A DNA stretch of 40,933 nucleotides from Xanthomonas cannabis pv. cannabis (GCF_000802365.1 NZ_JSZE01000076.1:1-40933), one strand, 5' to 3'. Counted from the stretch's first letter, positions 7,138 to 17,613 are shown. Program-made: numbers and translations. The notes: generated by a model from the sequence alone, not told the origin.

Positions 7138-9081
7138 TTACCGCGCTGCGCTTGCGACCCGCAGCACTTTCGGGGTAACAAAGACCAGCAGCTCGGCCTT
7201 TTCCTTGCTGCGGCCGCGCTTCTTGAACAAATTACCCAAGAACGGGATGTCGCCCAGGAACGGCACCTTCGACACGCTCTCGCGGTCCGTGAATTCGTAA
7301 ACGCCACCGATCACAACCGTTTCGCCATCGGCCACAAGCACAGCCGTATTGACTTCGCGACGGTTGATTTCCGGCACAGTGCCGTATTGCGGCAGATCAA
7401 TGAATCGAGCGACTTCATCCTTCTTCACATTCATGTTGAGGAAGACGCGATTGTCGTTGGTAATTGTCGGCGTGACTTTTAGCTCAAGGAGGACTTCTTT
7501 GAACTGCACGTTGGCTTGCGAACCGCCGCCGGCGACACCGGCACCGCTGATGGTTACATAGCCGATCTCCCGGCCCTGCTTGATTACGCCTTCACGCTGA
7601 TTGGCCGTCACGATGCGCGGATTCGAAACGACCTCACCGCGACCTTCCTCCTGCATCGCCGACAGCTCGATGTCCAGGTTGAAATGTGAGCCCAACAGCG
7701 TGTAAGCAAGACCCGCGGCGCCGCTGTTCGTGAAACCACCAGCTCCAAGATCAACGTTCAGGCCGGATGGAAACAGATGAGCTGGCAACGTTGTCTGCGT
7801 ACCACCATTGGCGATTTCCAGACCAGCTTGCGCAGAGGTATTGAGGTAGTTGACATTGCTTTCCAGCGAACCGCTCAAGATGCCCCGACCCGTTGCACCG
7901 GTGACACCAAAGCGCGCGCCAAGGTCGCGCGCAAACGTATCGGTAGCAATCACGATGCGGCTTTCAATCAGGACCTGATCCACCGGGCGATCAATATGCG
8001 AAATCAATTCGCGCATCTGCGCGACCTTTTTCGGAATATCGCTGATCATCAAAGTGTTGGTACGTTCATCAGCAACCAAACGTCCGCGTGGCGACAAAAA
8101 GCCATTATCTTGCTGACCGGCACCACCTTGTCCGCCTTGCCCACCACCGCCACCACCGCCAATCCCCTTGGCCTCTGTCAGCGCCTTAAAGATCACCGCC
8201 GCATTGTGGTAATTGATCTGCACATAATCGGTGATCAGATCCTCGCGGTTCTCGATCGCGATACGGGCGTCTTCCTTGTCCTGCTCGAACTTGGCCAGCT
8301 CCGGCTGCGGGGCGACCCAGACCACGCCGCCATCGCGGCGCTTGTCCAGGCCCTTGGCGCGCAGCACGATGTCCAGCGCCTGGTCCCACGGCACGTTCAT
8401 CAGGCGCAGGGTGACGTTGCCCTGCACGGTGTCGGAGGCGACGATGTTGAGGTTGGACTCTTCGGCGATCAGCTGCAGCACGGTGCGCACCGGCACGTCC
8501 TGGAAGTTGAACGTCACCGGGCGACCACTGTAGCCGCGCGCGGCAATCTGCGCGGCGGCCTGGGTGACCGACGCGGCGCTCACGCCGCCAACGGCCGGCT
8601 GGCCCTTGCGCGGAGTGATTTCCACCACGTATTCGTTACCGGTCTGGTAGGCCAGCGAATCGAAGGCGCCCTTGGTCGACAGCACCAGCTGCGAGCCGGA
8701 ACCGGACGGCTTGACCTCCACCCGCTGCACCGGCGTGGCGAAGTCGGTGACGTTGAGCGGGCGCTGCAGCTCGGGCGGCAGCTTTGCGTTGCTGATGTCC
8801 ACCAGCACGCTGTCGCCCTGCGTGCGCAGATCGGGACTGGCGCCCTGCCCGTCAAACTTCAGGATCAGGCGGCCCGCACCATCGTCACCGCGTTTGAAAT
8901 CGATCTTGGACACCGCCAGGCTCGCCGGAGCGGTCTTGGCAGGGTCCTGCGCGGGCTGCGTCAGCGCGGCGGCGGCAAACGCGCTGCCGCCGGCCAGCGC
9001 CAGCGCACATCCCAACGCGCAGGCCTGGAGCATCGCGTGGCGTCGAACCGGACGCAGCCGCTGGGCATTGGAAAACGTCAT
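7138..9081 (-). CDS. pilQ: Type IV pilus secretin PilQ
   Basis: 647-residue outer-membrane secretin through which the type IV pilus passes. In order: signal peptide (to about residue 38), an AMIN peptidoglycan-binding domain (about 57-156), secretin N0/STN (about 187-245), N1 (about 283 on, interrupted by a Gly-rich loop at 307-323) and the C-terminal secretin barrel with the VPEINRREVNTAV signature. The ATG at 9081 has GGGG about nine bases upstream and leaves a 19-base gap to pilP; an in-frame ATG at 9111 would overlap pilP. By hand count the C-terminal part (about 7321-8280) is about 56% GC against about 69% in the adjacent N-terminal part (8281-8700). That suggests replacement of the barrel-coding half by recombination. 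No frameshift was seen. Confidence 0.95.
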   Translation of the reverse strand: MTFSNAQRLRPVRRHAMLQACALGCALALAGGSAFAAAALTQPAQDPAKTAPASLAVSKIDFKRGDDGAGRLILKFDGQGASPDLRTQGDSVLVDISNAKLPPELQRPLNVTDFATPVQRVEVKPSGSGSQLVLSTKGAFDSLAYQTGNEYVVEITPRKGQPAVGGVSAASVTQAAAQIAARGYSGRPVTFNFQDVPVRTVLQLIAEESNLNIVASDTVQGNVTLRLMNVPWDQALDIVLRAKGLDKRRDGGVVWVAPQPELAKFEQDKEDARIAIENREDLITDYVQINYHNAAVIFKALTEAKGIGGGGGGGQGGQGGAGQQDNGFLSPRGRLVADERTNTLMISDIPKKVAQMRELISHIDRPVDQVLIESRIVIATDTFARDLGARFGVTGATGRGILSGSLESNVNYLNTSAQAGLEIANGGTQTTLPAHLFPSGLNVDLGAGGFTNSGAAGLAYTLLGSHFNLDIELSAMQEEGRGEVVSNPRIVTANQREGVIKQGREIGYVTISGAGVAGGGSQANVQFKEVLLELKVTPTITNDNRVFLNMNVKKDEVARFIDLPQYGTVPEINRREVNTAVLVADGETVVIGGVYEFTDRESVSKVPFLGDIPFLGNLFKKRGRSKEKAELLVFVTPKVLRVASAAR

Positions 9082-9100
9082 CGTGCTATCCCCTATCACT

Positions 9101-9634
9101 TTATTGATCATCCAATGCGAGCGCGGCCGGCCGTTCAAGCCATCCACCCGCACCGTCCGGCACAAGTTCAATCAGCTCGATGCGGTCTTCGTAGACCCCG
9201 GTCACCCGGCCATCGCTCTGTCCCAGATACACACCCGGCCGCACGCGGTAGGTCACCTTGTCCGGTGCCATCACCAGCGCGATCAGACCCGAGCCGCCCC
9301 CAATGGTCCCCACCATGTCGAGCGCGTCGAGCGGGAAGGCCTCCAACGGTTCCTTGCGCCGGTTCGGATCCGGACGCGTGCCGTTGCCGCCTTCCGCACT
9401 GACCCAGGCGTCGCTGAACGGGTCGCGCATCACCTGCGCGGCATATTCGAACGTCTCGAACTGCTGCATCACCGGCAATGGCTCCAGCGGCGGCGCAGGA
9501 CGCGCGCGCACCTCAGCCACCCAGGCTTCCAGATTCGGCGCATCGCCCGGGGTGCTGGTCACCCCGCGCGTGCACGCCGGCAATACAGCAATTAGCGCCA
9601 CGCAGGACAAGATCTTGAGCAGTTTCATGGTCAT
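9101..9634 (-). CDS. pilP: Type IV pilus inner-membrane lipoprotein PilP
   Basis: 177-residue lipoprotein. Signal peptide with lipobox ending at C21 (context VLPAC), then a disordered linker and the PilP beta-sandwich domain (about 75-170), which in the family binds the PilQ N0 domain and links the PilM-N-O inner-membrane complex to the secretin. The start at ATG 9634 overlaps the pilO stop as ATGA. The next gene, pilQ, begins 19 bases after its stop. Order and length match pilP in other gammaproteobacteria. Confidence 0.93.
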   Translation of the reverse strand: MTMKLLKILSCVALIAVLPACTRGVTSTPGDAPNLEAWVAEVRARPAPPLEPLPVMQQFETFEYAAQVMRDPFSDAWVSAEGGNGTRPDPNRRKEPLEAFPLDALDMVGTIGGGSGLIALVMAPDKVTYRVRPGVYLGQSDGRVTGVYEDRIELIELVPDGAGGWLERPAALALDDQ

Positions 9635-10296
9635 TGGCCGCCCTTCTTCGCCGCGTCGGCCGCCGCCTTCTCCTGCTCGGCCATTTCCTCATCGTCCAGA
9701 TAACGATAGGTCTTGACCGTGCCGGACAGCTCCAGCGCGCCGCGCGGTGTGATGCCAGCCTTGGCATCCTTGGGCTTGAGGTTGATGTCGTGCATGGTCA
9801 GGATCACCACGCGCGGCAGCGATGCCACGCCGCTGACAAAGGCGCCGAACTGGTGGTAGCTGCCCACCATGCGCAGGGCGATCGGCTTCTCGGCGTAGAA
9901 CTCCTTCGGCGATTCCGGTCCCGGCTGGAACAGCTCGTTGGACAGGCCGCTGGACAACGCGGTCTGCGAGATATCGATGATCAGATCCGGCATTTCGGTC
10001 TTGCTGGGCAGCTGACGCAGCATCTGCTGCAGCACCTGCTCCATCTGCGCGAGCTGCTGCTTGAGCGGCTCCAGATTCACCGCCCGCCCCTGCTGGGTCT
10101 CGAACTCGGTGCGCAGCTGGGATTCGGTGCCTTCCAGCCCTTCCAGCTCATCGCGCTTGCCGCTGATCAACAGGAACCAGGCCAGCACCAGGATGAACAG
10201 GCCAACCACCACGCAGAACACGATGCGTGCCTGCTGCGGCCAACCGCCGATGTTGTTGAAGTCCAGATCACTGAGCTTGAATGATTTCTTACTCAT
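9631..10296 (-). CDS. pilO: Type IV pilus assembly protein PilO
   Basis: 221-residue bitopic inner-membrane protein: short cytoplasmic N-terminus, one helix at about residues 27-45, a coiled-coil segment (about 50-97), then a periplasmic ferredoxin-like domain. The C-terminus is an Ala/Lys/Glu-rich tail. PilO forms heterodimers with PilN in the alignment subcomplex of the pilus machine. ATGA overlaps join it to pilN upstream and pilP downstream, pointing to coupled translation. Confidence 0.93.
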   Translation of the reverse strand: MSKKSFKLSDLDFNNIGGWPQQARIVFCVVVGLFILVLAWFLLISGKRDELEGLEGTESQLRTEFETQQGRAVNLEPLKQQLAQMEQVLQQMLRQLPSKTEMPDLIIDISQTALSSGLSNELFQPGPESPKEFYAEKPIALRMVGSYHQFGAFVSGVASLPRVVILTMHDINLKPKDAKAGITPRGALELSGTVKTYRYLDDEEMAEQEKAAADAAKKGGQ

Positions 10297-11056
10297 GACG
10301 CCGCCCCCTCCTGCGGCCGATTGGCGGGCGCCGGTGCTGCCTGCGTCGGTGCAGGCGCCGCGGCCGGCGACGTTGCGGGCGTAGGCGCCGCTGGAGCAGC
10401 AGGCGCGGCACCGGCAGGTGCTGCATCCGGCGCGGCCGGATCCACTACGCCCGGCGTAGTGCCGTTCTTGTCAGCCTCGTTCGGGTTGGCCAGCTTGACC
10501 TTGAGCGTGAACACGTACGGCAGCGTCTTGGTGTCCATCGACGAGGTGGCAGGCTGCCCGGCCTTGTCCTGGCTCTTGGCCTCGATGATCGACAGGTCCG
10601 GATTGGTCATCCAGCCCGAACCTTCGAGGTTGCGCATGTAGGCACTGACGCGGGCGTTGGATTGCGAGCGGCCTTCCAGTGTCAGGATGTCGCCGTCCTG
10701 CTTGATGTTGGTCAGCGCCACGCCATCGGGAATGGTGCGCACCAGCGAATCGAACAGGTGCACCATCTGCGAGCGGTTGGCCTGCAGCTCCTCGATCACC
10801 TTCTTGCGCGCAAGCAGGCGGTCCTTCTTCTTGTCGAGTTCCTTGATCTCTTCGTTCTGCGCCTTGACCTTGTCGATCTCGGTGGTCAGGAACGCATTGC
10901 GCTCGGTCTGGCCGGTGATCTGCGCGTCGTAGTAGAACCAGATCAAGGCCGACAACAGCACGCCGCCCAATGCGGCGAAGCCCAGCATCGAATAGAACTC
11001 GCGCTCGCGCGCCTTCCGGCGCTCGGCGCGCCAGGGCAATAGATTGATTCTTGCCA

Positions 11057-11057
<1 letters not shown>
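10293..11057 (-). CDS. pilN: Type IV pilus assembly protein PilN
   Basis: 254-residue inner-membrane protein. The conserved cytoplasmic peptide INLLPWR (residues 4-10) that docks into PilM is present, followed by a membrane helix (about 23-43), a coiled coil (about 55-95) and the periplasmic core. The last roughly 60 residues are an Ala/Pro-rich, probably disordered tail that makes this PilN longer than usual. The start ATG overlaps the pilM stop by one base (TGATG), and the stop overlaps pilO. Confidence 0.93.
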
Positions 11058-12192
<1,135 letters not shown>

Positions 12193-12287
12193 GCCCTTCA
12201 CGCGCAAGGCAATGACCTCGCGACCGTGACCCCCTTGCTGTCTTCTGCGATCCCCAGAGTTCGGCCCCAGCCAAACCCGGCGTCATC

Positions 12288-12293
12288 TATACT
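12288..12293 (+). promoter_or_regulatory. Candidate -10 box for mrcA
   Basis: TATACT differs from consensus at one base and lies 38 bases before the ATG at 12332. No convincing -35 is present at the right distance, so it may be activator-dependent. If real, transcription starts near 12300, downstream of the alternative GTG start at 12296. Confidence 0.3.
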
Positions 12294-12331
12294 CTGTGAC
12301 CAAGAAATCTGCAATCGGAATCTCTCTGTAC

Positions 12332-14758
12332 ATGCCCCGTATTCGCCGTTGGCTGGGCTGGATCCTGGCCGCGCTCGTCGTGCTCGCACTGCTTGGCGCT
12401 ATCGCTGCCGGCGGCCTGTATTACGCCATTTCCTCGAAGTTGCCCGATGTGCAGTCGCTCAAGCAGGTCGAGCTGCAGGAGCCGATGTACGTGTATGCCA
12501 GCGATGGCCGCCTGATGGCCGTGTATGGCGAGACCCGGCGCTATCCGATCCAGATGAAGGAGGTGCCGTTGCGGCTGAAGCAGGCCTTCCTGGCGACCGA
12601 GGACGCGCGCTTCTACGAGCACGGGGGCGTGGACTACAAGGGCATCGGCCGTGCGGTGTGGCTGCTGGCCACCACCGACGCCAAGCGCGTGCCGGGCGGC
12701 TCGACCATCACCCAGCAGGTGGCGCGGCAGTTCTTCCTCAGTTCCGAGTACAGCTACACCCGCAAGCTCGCCGAGATCCTGCTGGCACGCAAGATCGAGA
12801 GTGAGCTGAGCAAGGACGAGATCTTCGAGCTCTATCTCAACAAGAGCTTTTTCGGCAATCGCGCCTACGGCGTGGGTGCGGCCGCCGAGTACTACTTCGG
12901 CAAGAAGATGAGTGAGCTGAGCCTGGACGAGATGGCTTCGCTGGCCGGCATTCCCAAGTTCCCGTCCAGCGGCAACCCGATCAGCAACCCGGAACGCGCC
13001 CGCGAACGGCGCGACTACTACGTGCTGCAGCGCATGGCCGACCTGGGTTTCGTCAGCCAGGCCGAAGCCGATGCCGCCAAGGCGGTGCCGATGCATGCCA
13101 AGCCGCACGAGCCGCCGGTCGAGGTCTACGCGCCGTACGTGGCCGAACTGGTCCGCCAGGAGATGATCGCCAAGTACGGTGGCGATGTGCTCAACAAGGG
13201 CTACCACGTCACCACCACCATCGATGCCACCCTGCAGACCGGCGCGGACGCCGCCATCAACGACGGCCTGCGCCTGTACGACCATCGTCATGGCTGGCAT
13301 GGCGTGGAGCAGCATGTCGACGTGGCCGCAGATGCCGACGCGCCGGCACTGGCCAAGCATCTGTCCGGGGTGTTCACCCAGGGCGGGCTGCGCCCGGTGA
13401 TCGTGGCGCGCAGCAACCCCGACGGCGGCGTCACCGTCGTGCAACACGACAAGACCGAACTCACCCTGCCTGCCTCGGCCAGCCGCTGGACCGGCAGGAC
13501 GCCCGCCAAGCTGCTGACACGCGGCGACCTGACCCGCATCCGGGCAGGCGAAAAGGACGGCGAGTGGATCATCGACCAGCTACCGCGTGGCCAGGCGGCC
13601 CTGGTGTCACTGGACGCCAACAGCGGCGCACTGCGCGCGCTGGTCGGCGGGTTCAGCTTTGCCGGCAACAAGTTCAATCGCGCCACCCAGGCACGCCGCC
13701 AGCCAGGCTCGAGTTTCAAGCCCTTCGTGTATGCGGCGGCCTTCGAAAAGGGCTTCAACCCGGCCTCGATCGTGCTGGATGCGCCGGTGGTGTTCCGCGA
13801 CCGTCGCGGCAAGACCTGGTCGCCGCAGAACGATGGCGGCGGATTCCGCGGCCCGATGCGCCTGCGCGAGGCGCTGGTGCAGTCACGCAACCTGGTGTCG
13901 GTACGGCTGCTGGACGCGATCGGCGTCGATTTTGCACGCAAATACATCAGCCAGTTCGGCTTCCAGGAAGCGGAGCTGCCGCCCAACCTGTCGATGTCGC
14001 TGGGCACCGCGTCGCTGACCCCGCTCTCGGTGGCACGCGGCTATGCGGTGTTCGCCAACGGCGGCTCGCGCGTGGACACCTGGATCGTGGATGAGATCAA
14101 GGACCGCGACGGCAATGTCATCTTCAAGGAAGTGCCTGCCGTGGCCTGCCGCACCTGCGCGCTGCAGGGCGGCAATGTCGCCCCGGTCAGCCAGGTGGTG
14201 GACGGTTTCAACTTCGGCGCGCAGGCACCGGCAACACCGCCGGCACCGGTAGCCGATGCCGCACCCACGCCGGCAGACGCCGCGCCGGCACCGATTGCCG
14301 AAACCAAGATCGCCCCGCGCGCCATCGACGAGCGCACCGCCTACCAGTTGGTGTCGATGATGCGCGACGTGGTCCAGCGCGGTACCGGCACCGCGGCCAA
14401 GGTGCTCGGCCGCGAGGACGTCGGCGGCAAGACCGGTTCCACCAACGACCACCGCGATGCCTGGTTCTCCGGCTTCGGTGGCCCCTACGCCACCACCGTG
14501 TGGGTGGGCCGCGACGACTTCCGCTCGCTGGGCTATCGCGAATATGGCGGCAAGGCCGCCCTGCCGATCTGGATCGACTACATGCGCGTGGCACTCAAGG
14601 ACAAGCCGATCGCCGCCAACGACCCGCCCGATGGCATGTCCCAGGCCACCATCAATGGCGCGGTCGAATGGGTCAAGAACGAGGACCTGGATCGCCTGCA
14701 GGATTACGACTACGGCCTGCAGGAGCAGCAGGACGAGAAGGCCTTCGATATTTTTTGA
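12332..14758 (+). CDS. mrcA: Bifunctional penicillin-binding protein 1A
   Basis: 808-residue class A PBP (PonA) that polymerises and crosslinks peptidoglycan. One N-terminal helix (about 9-33) is followed by a glycosyltransferase domain with catalytic E90 in the [11 protein letters not shown] motif and GGSTITQQ at 122-129. An OB-like insert region follows, then a transpeptidase with S460-x-x-K463, S518-R-N520 and K700-T-G702. An Ala/Pro-rich insert (about 629-660) and a CRTC pair (606-609) lie within the transpeptidase region. A GTG at 12296 would add 12 residues but lacks a ribosome binding site. The gene is divergent from pilM, the same arrangement as in Pseudomonas. A strong terminator follows. 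Confidence 0.95.
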   Translation: MPRIRRWLGWILAALVVLALLGAIAAGGLYYAISSKLPDVQSLKQVELQEPMYVYASDGRLMAVYGETRRYPIQMKEVPLRLKQAFLATEDARFYEHGGVDYKGIGRAVWLLATTDAKRVPGGSTITQQVARQFFLSSEYSYTRKLAEILLARKIESELSKDEIFELYLNKSFFGNRAYGVGAAAEYYFGKKMSELSLDEMASLAGIPKFPSSGNPISNPERARERRDYYVLQRMADLGFVSQAEADAAKAVPMHAKPHEPPVEVYAPYVAELVRQEMIAKYGGDVLNKGYHVTTTIDATLQTGADAAINDGLRLYDHRHGWHGVEQHVDVAADADAPALAKHLSGVFTQGGLRPVIVARSNPDGGVTVVQHDKTELTLPASASRWTGRTPAKLLTRGDLTRIRAGEKDGEWIIDQLPRGQAALVSLDANSGALRALVGGFSFAGNKFNRATQARRQPGSSFKPFVYAAAFEKGFNPASIVLDAPVVFRDRRGKTWSPQNDGGGFRGPMRLREALVQSRNLVSVRLLDAIGVDFARKYISQFGFQEAELPPNLSMSLGTASLTPLSVARGYAVFANGGSRVDTWIVDEIKDRDGNVIFKEVPAVACRTCALQGGNVAPVSQVVDGFNFGAQAPATPPAPVADAAPTPADAAPAPIAETKIAPRAIDERTAYQLVSMMRDVVQRGTGTAAKVLGREDVGGKTGSTNDHRDAWFSGFGGPYATTVWVGRDDFRSLGYREYGGKAALPIWIDYMRVALKDKPIAANDPPDGMSQATINGAVEWVKNEDLDRLQDYDYGLQEQQDEKAFDIF

Positions 14759-14763
14759 GGGCC

Positions 14764-14793
14764 GGGATTCGGGATTCGGGAATGGGGAATCGG
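14764..14793. repeat. G-rich GGGATTC repeat (single arm)
   Basis: Two tandem GGGATTC units (14764-14770, 14771-14777) followed by GGGAAT and GGGGAATCGG. The same motif forms paired arms at 18553-18686 and 34725-34869. Here only one arm is seen, and its end contributes the left arm of the mrcA terminator. Confidence 0.7.
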
Positions 14794-14823
14794 AACAGCG
14801 GGACTGCTCCGGTTCCCCTTTTT
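14784..14823 (+). terminator. Rho-independent terminator after mrcA
   Basis: A 15-base stem (14784-14798 with 14804-14818, one wobble and one mismatch) around the loop CGGGA is followed by five T residues (14819-14823). It begins 26 bases after the mrcA stop. From there to 15001 nothing else was recognised apart from the ribosome binding site of the next gene. Confidence 0.85.
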
Positions 14824-15001
14824 CTTGGGCGGGTGAGGCAGGTGCAGTGACGCGAACAGGCAGCTGCCGTTTGTGGCTGATTGCCTGTTGAGCGAAGTCG
14901 GCAGTACGACGCGGTTCGTGCGCGACATGGCGCGACGCATTCGCCATGTCTTCATGCAGCTGTTGTAGAGTCGAGCCCAGGTTCATCAGGGGAGCCCGGT
15001 C

Positions 15002-15652
15002 ATGCAACACGCACGCGAGCACGCCGATACACGCACCCGGGAGCGTCGCCATCGTCTGGCGCATGAGGCCGCCCGCCTGATGGCCGAGGGCGGGATTCGC
15101 GATTTTCATCAGGCCAAGCTCAAGGCCGCCAGCCGTCTCGGCATTCATGACGATGCCTCGTTGCCGCGCAACCGCGAGATCGAAGATGCCTTGCGCGAAT
15201 ACCAACGCTTGTTCGCCGGACCCGAGCACGGCGTGCGTCTACGCCAACGCCGCGAAGCAGCCGTGCGTGCACTGGAATTTCTCAGCCCGTTTCAGCCGCG
15301 ACTGACCGGCCCGGTGCTGGACGGCACCGCCGATGCGAACGCGCCGGTGCAATTGCAGCTGCATAGCGACGATACGGATGCAGTGCAGCGGTTTCTGGAA
15401 GACCACCGCATTCCGGCCGAGGCGCGCACCCGCCGTCTGCGCCTGGATCGCGACCGCACTGGCGACTTCCCGGTGTGGCTGTTCAGTGCCGAGGAGCTCA
15501 CCTTCGACCTGACCGTGCTGCCCTACGACGCGTTGCGGCAGGCACCGCTGTCGCAGCTGGACGAAAAACCGATGCCGCGCGCCTCGGCGGCGCAGGTGCG
15601 GCAACTGCTGGCCGATGACGAGCGCCAGGGTTACGTACAGCAACTGCCCTAA
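15002..15652 (+). CDS. Conserved protein of unknown function, nucleotidyltransferase-like features
   Basis: 216-residue soluble, charged protein with no signal peptide or membrane helix. ATG 15002 has AGGGGAG seven bases upstream, so the gene is clearly expressed as such. The N-terminal third is helical (LMAEGGIRDF at 26-35, then a basic helix). The middle has GPVLDGTADANAPVQLQL (103-120) followed by D123-D124, and a later strand carries ELTFDLTV (165-172). A glycine-rich start, acidic residues on a strand and a later Asp resemble minimal nucleotidyltransferase-like folds, but this is inference only. I recall similar proteins in pseudomonads under unrelated ligase names that look wrong. The gene stands alone between mrcA (plus) and gltA (minus). 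Confidence 0.75.
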   Translation: MQHAREHADTRTRERRHRLAHEAARLMAEGGIRDFHQAKLKAASRLGIHDDASLPRNREIEDALREYQRLFAGPEHGVRLRQRREAAVRALEFLSPFQPRLTGPVLDGTADANAPVQLQLHSDDTDAVQRFLEDHRIPAEARTRRLRLDRDRTGDFPVWLFSAEELTFDLTVLPYDALRQAPLSQLDEKPMPRASAAQVRQLLADDERQGYVQQLP

Positions 15653-15733
15653 GCCGTACCGAACGCGCGGCGCCACCGGGCCCAGACGTGCAGGCCCAGT
15701 CACTCATCCGGCAGACCGCAAGCCACAACGCAA

Positions 15734-15756
15734 AACGCCCCGCGGTGCGGGGCGTT
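15734..15756 (-). terminator. Terminator between gltA and the 216-residue gene
   Basis: Perfect 10-base stem AACGCCCCGC / GCGGGGCGTT around a 3-base loop. Read on the reverse strand, the stem ends in TTTTG 26 bases past the gltA stop, so it mainly serves gltA. It may also stop the convergent plus-strand transcript, although the T run on that side is poor. Confidence 0.75.
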
Positions 15757-15781
15757 GCTTACGCAGACAACCTGAAACCGC

Positions 15782-17071
15782 TTAGCGCTTGGCGCTGTCG
15801 GTGTAGTCGCGCTTGTCGTAGCCGGTGTAGATCTGGCGCGGACGGCCGATCTTCATTTCCGGGTCGACCTGCTGCTCCAGCCAATGCGACACCCAGCCGG
15901 CGGTACGCGCAATGGCGAACATCACGGTGAACATCTCCACCGGGATATTGAGCGCCTTGTAGATCAGGCCCGAGTAGAAGTCGACGTTGGGGTACAGCTT
16001 GCGCTGCACGAAGTAGTCGTCCTTCAGCGCGGCTTCTTCCAGCTTCAACGCCACTTCCAGCAACGGGTCGTTGACGCCCAGCTCGCCCAGCACCTTGTGG
16101 GTCATCTCGCGGATGATCTTGGCGCGCGGGTCGAAGTTCTTGTAGACGCGATGACCGAAGCCCATAAGGCGGAACGAGGAGTTCTTGTCCTTGGCCTTGG
16201 CCACGGCGGACTCGACGTTATCGGCGGTACCGATCTCTTCGAGCATCTTCAGCACCGCTTCGTTGGCGCCGCCGTGTGCCGGGCCCCACAGCGCGGTGAT
16301 GCCGGCAGCCACCGATGCGTACGGGTTGGCACCGGTCGAACCGACCAGGCGCACCGTCGAGGTGGAGGCGTTCTGTTCGTGGTCGGCGTGCAGGATGAAC
16401 AGCAGATCCAGCGCCTTGGCCACGACCGGGTTGATCTCCAGCGGCTCGCTCGGCACTTCGAACATCATGTGCAGGAAGCGGTCGACGTAGTTCAGGTTGT
16501 TGCGCGGGTAACGGATCGGCCAGCCGATCGAATAGCGGTACGCAGCAGCTGCCAGGGTCGGCACCTTGGCGATCAGACGGATGGCGGCCTGACGGCGCTG
16601 CTCCGGATCGTTGAGGTCCAGGGTGTCGTGGTAGAACGCCGACAGCGAAGCGACCGAGCCGGCCAGCATGGCCATCGGGTGCGCGTCGTGGCGGAAACCG
16701 CCGAGGAAGTTCTTCAGCGACTCATGCATCATCGTGTGATGCGTCACTTCGTGGTCGAACTTCTTGAATTCGTCCGCCGTCGGCAGTTCGCCGTTCATCA
16801 GCAGATACGAAACTTCCAGGAAGCTGGACTTCTCGGCCAACTGTTCGATCGGGTAGCCGCGGTACAACAGCACGCCATTGTCGCCATCGATATAGGTGAT
16901 GGCCGACTTGCAGCTGGCGGTGGCGGTGAAGCCCGAGTCGTAGGTGAACAGACCGGTTTCTTTGGTCAGCTTGGAAATATCGACGCAGTCATTGCCCAGC
17001 GTGGGCTTGAGAACCGGCAGAACGACCGACTTGTCGCCGGCGTTGAGCGTGACCTGATCAAGATCGGACAC
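15782..17071 (-). CDS. gltA: Citrate synthase (type II)
   Basis: 429-residue hexameric-type citrate synthase, catalysing oxaloacetate plus acetyl-CoA to citrate at the entry of the TCA cycle. The active-site segments are present: [12 protein letters not shown] (first His), [14 protein letters not shown] (second His and Arg) and VDFYSG (Asp). The GTG at 17071 is chosen because AAGGAG lies eight bases upstream and it gives the usual length; a longer reading to 17110 is possible but has no such site. A possible extended -10 promoter lies at 17157-17165. The gene is monocistronic between two terminators. Confidence 0.95.
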   Translation of the reverse strand: MSDLDQVTLNAGDKSVVLPVLKPTLGNDCVDISKLTKETGLFTYDSGFTATASCKSAITYIDGDNGVLLYRGYPIEQLAEKSSFLEVSYLLMNGELPTADEFKKFDHEVTHHTMMHESLKNFLGGFRHDAHPMAMLAGSVASLSAFYHDTLDLNDPEQRRQAAIRLIAKVPTLAAAAYRYSIGWPIRYPRNNLNYVDRFLHMMFEVPSEPLEINPVVAKALDLLFILHADHEQNASTSTVRLVGSTGANPYASVAAGITALWGPAHGGANEAVLKMLEEIGTADNVESAVAKAKDKNSSFRLMGFGHRVYKNFDPRAKIIREMTHKVLGELGVNDPLLEVALKLEEAALKDDYFVQRKLYPNVDFYSGLIYKALNIPVEMFTVMFAIARTAGWVSHWLEQQVDPEMKIGRPRQIYTGYDKRDYTDSAKR

Positions 17072-17156
17072 TGTGTACGCTCCTTCAGTGGAAGGCGCCT
17101 GATCCCACATGGGCAGGCACGTGATGGAAGTCCAAGGCGTCGCCTAGGATCACGTC

Positions 17157-17165
17157 ATTATCGCA
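17157..17165 (-). promoter_or_regulatory. Extended -10 promoter candidate for gltA
   Basis: On the reverse strand TGCGATAAT fits an extended -10 (TGn plus GATAAT) about 86 bases upstream of the GTG start. No -35 match was found, consistent with an extended -10 type or with activation. Confidence 0.35.
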
Positions 17166-17242
17166 CAGCAGCATTTTGGCGTCGCTTGGACAGAAGTCGT
17201 AGACGCACTGGCCGGGGGCACGCAAACGAAGCGCGGGCGACC

Positions 17243-17273
17243 CAAAAAACAACGGCCGCGCAATGCGCGGCCG
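17243..17273 (-). terminator. Rho-independent terminator after rpmE2
   Basis: Perfect 9-base stem CGGCCGCGC (17253-17261) / GCGCGGCCG (17265-17273) with a 3-base loop. On the reverse strand it is followed by TTGTTTTTT, 27 bases after the rpmE2 stop. Confidence 0.88.
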
Positions 17274-17299
17274 CTGCCGGTACAGCCCGTCCTGCAAGT

Positions 17300-17542
17300 T
17301 CAGCGCGCGTAGCGCTTCTGGAACTTGTCGATACGGCCGCCGGTGTCGATCACCTTGTGCTTGCCGGTATAGAACGGGTGCGACGCCGAGGAAATTTCCA
17401 CCTTGACCAGCGGATATTCCTGGCCGTCTTCCCACTTCACGGTCTCTTTCGAGCTCATGGTGGAACGGGTCAGAATCTTGAAATCGGACGTCACGTCGTG
17501 AAAGACGACGTCTTTGTAGTTGGGATGCACGTTATCTTTCAT
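17300..17542 (-). CDS. rpmE2: 50S ribosomal protein L31, type B (zinc-free)
   Basis: 80-residue L31. It begins [14 protein letters not shown] and ends near [13 protein letters not shown] as type B L31 proteins do. It has no cysteine, so it lacks the CxxC zinc site of the classic RpmE. Such paralogues commonly replace the zinc form when zinc is scarce, under Zur control; no Zur box was recognised here. The start at 17542 fits the family length. A TATAAT promoter lies 35 bases upstream and a terminator follows, so the gene is its own unit. Confidence 0.93.
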   Translation of the reverse strand: MKDNVHPNYKDVVFHDVTSDFKILTRSTMSSKETVKWEDGQEYPLVKVEISSASHPFYTGKHKVIDTGGRIDKFQKRYAR

Positions 17543-17576
17543 GGACTTGGCGCCGGGCTGCCTGGATAAGCCGGGC

Positions 17577-17606
17577 ATTATAGCGGCCCCCACTTGCCCG
17601 GCGCAA
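17577..17606 (-). promoter_or_regulatory. Sigma-70 promoter of rpmE2
   Basis: On the reverse strand TTGCGC (17601-17606), 18 bases, and a perfect TATAAT (17577-17582). It starts a leader of about 28 bases before the rpmE2 ATG. Confidence 0.7.
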
Positions 17607-17613
17607 GGCGGGC

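Noticed and set aside
12296-12331. GTG start adding 12 residues to mrcA
   Set aside because: No ribosome binding site, and it would precede the likely transcript start suggested by TATACT at 12288-12293.
14901-14945. TTCGT and TTCGC spaced like a PIP box (HrpX target)
   Set aside because: The spacing is 20 bases rather than the 15 or so required, and no type III effector gene follows.
17085-17435. Minus-strand frame of 116 codons between gltA and rpmE2
   Set aside because: It overlaps rpmE2 out of frame, runs through the rpmE2 terminator and has no recognisable motif.
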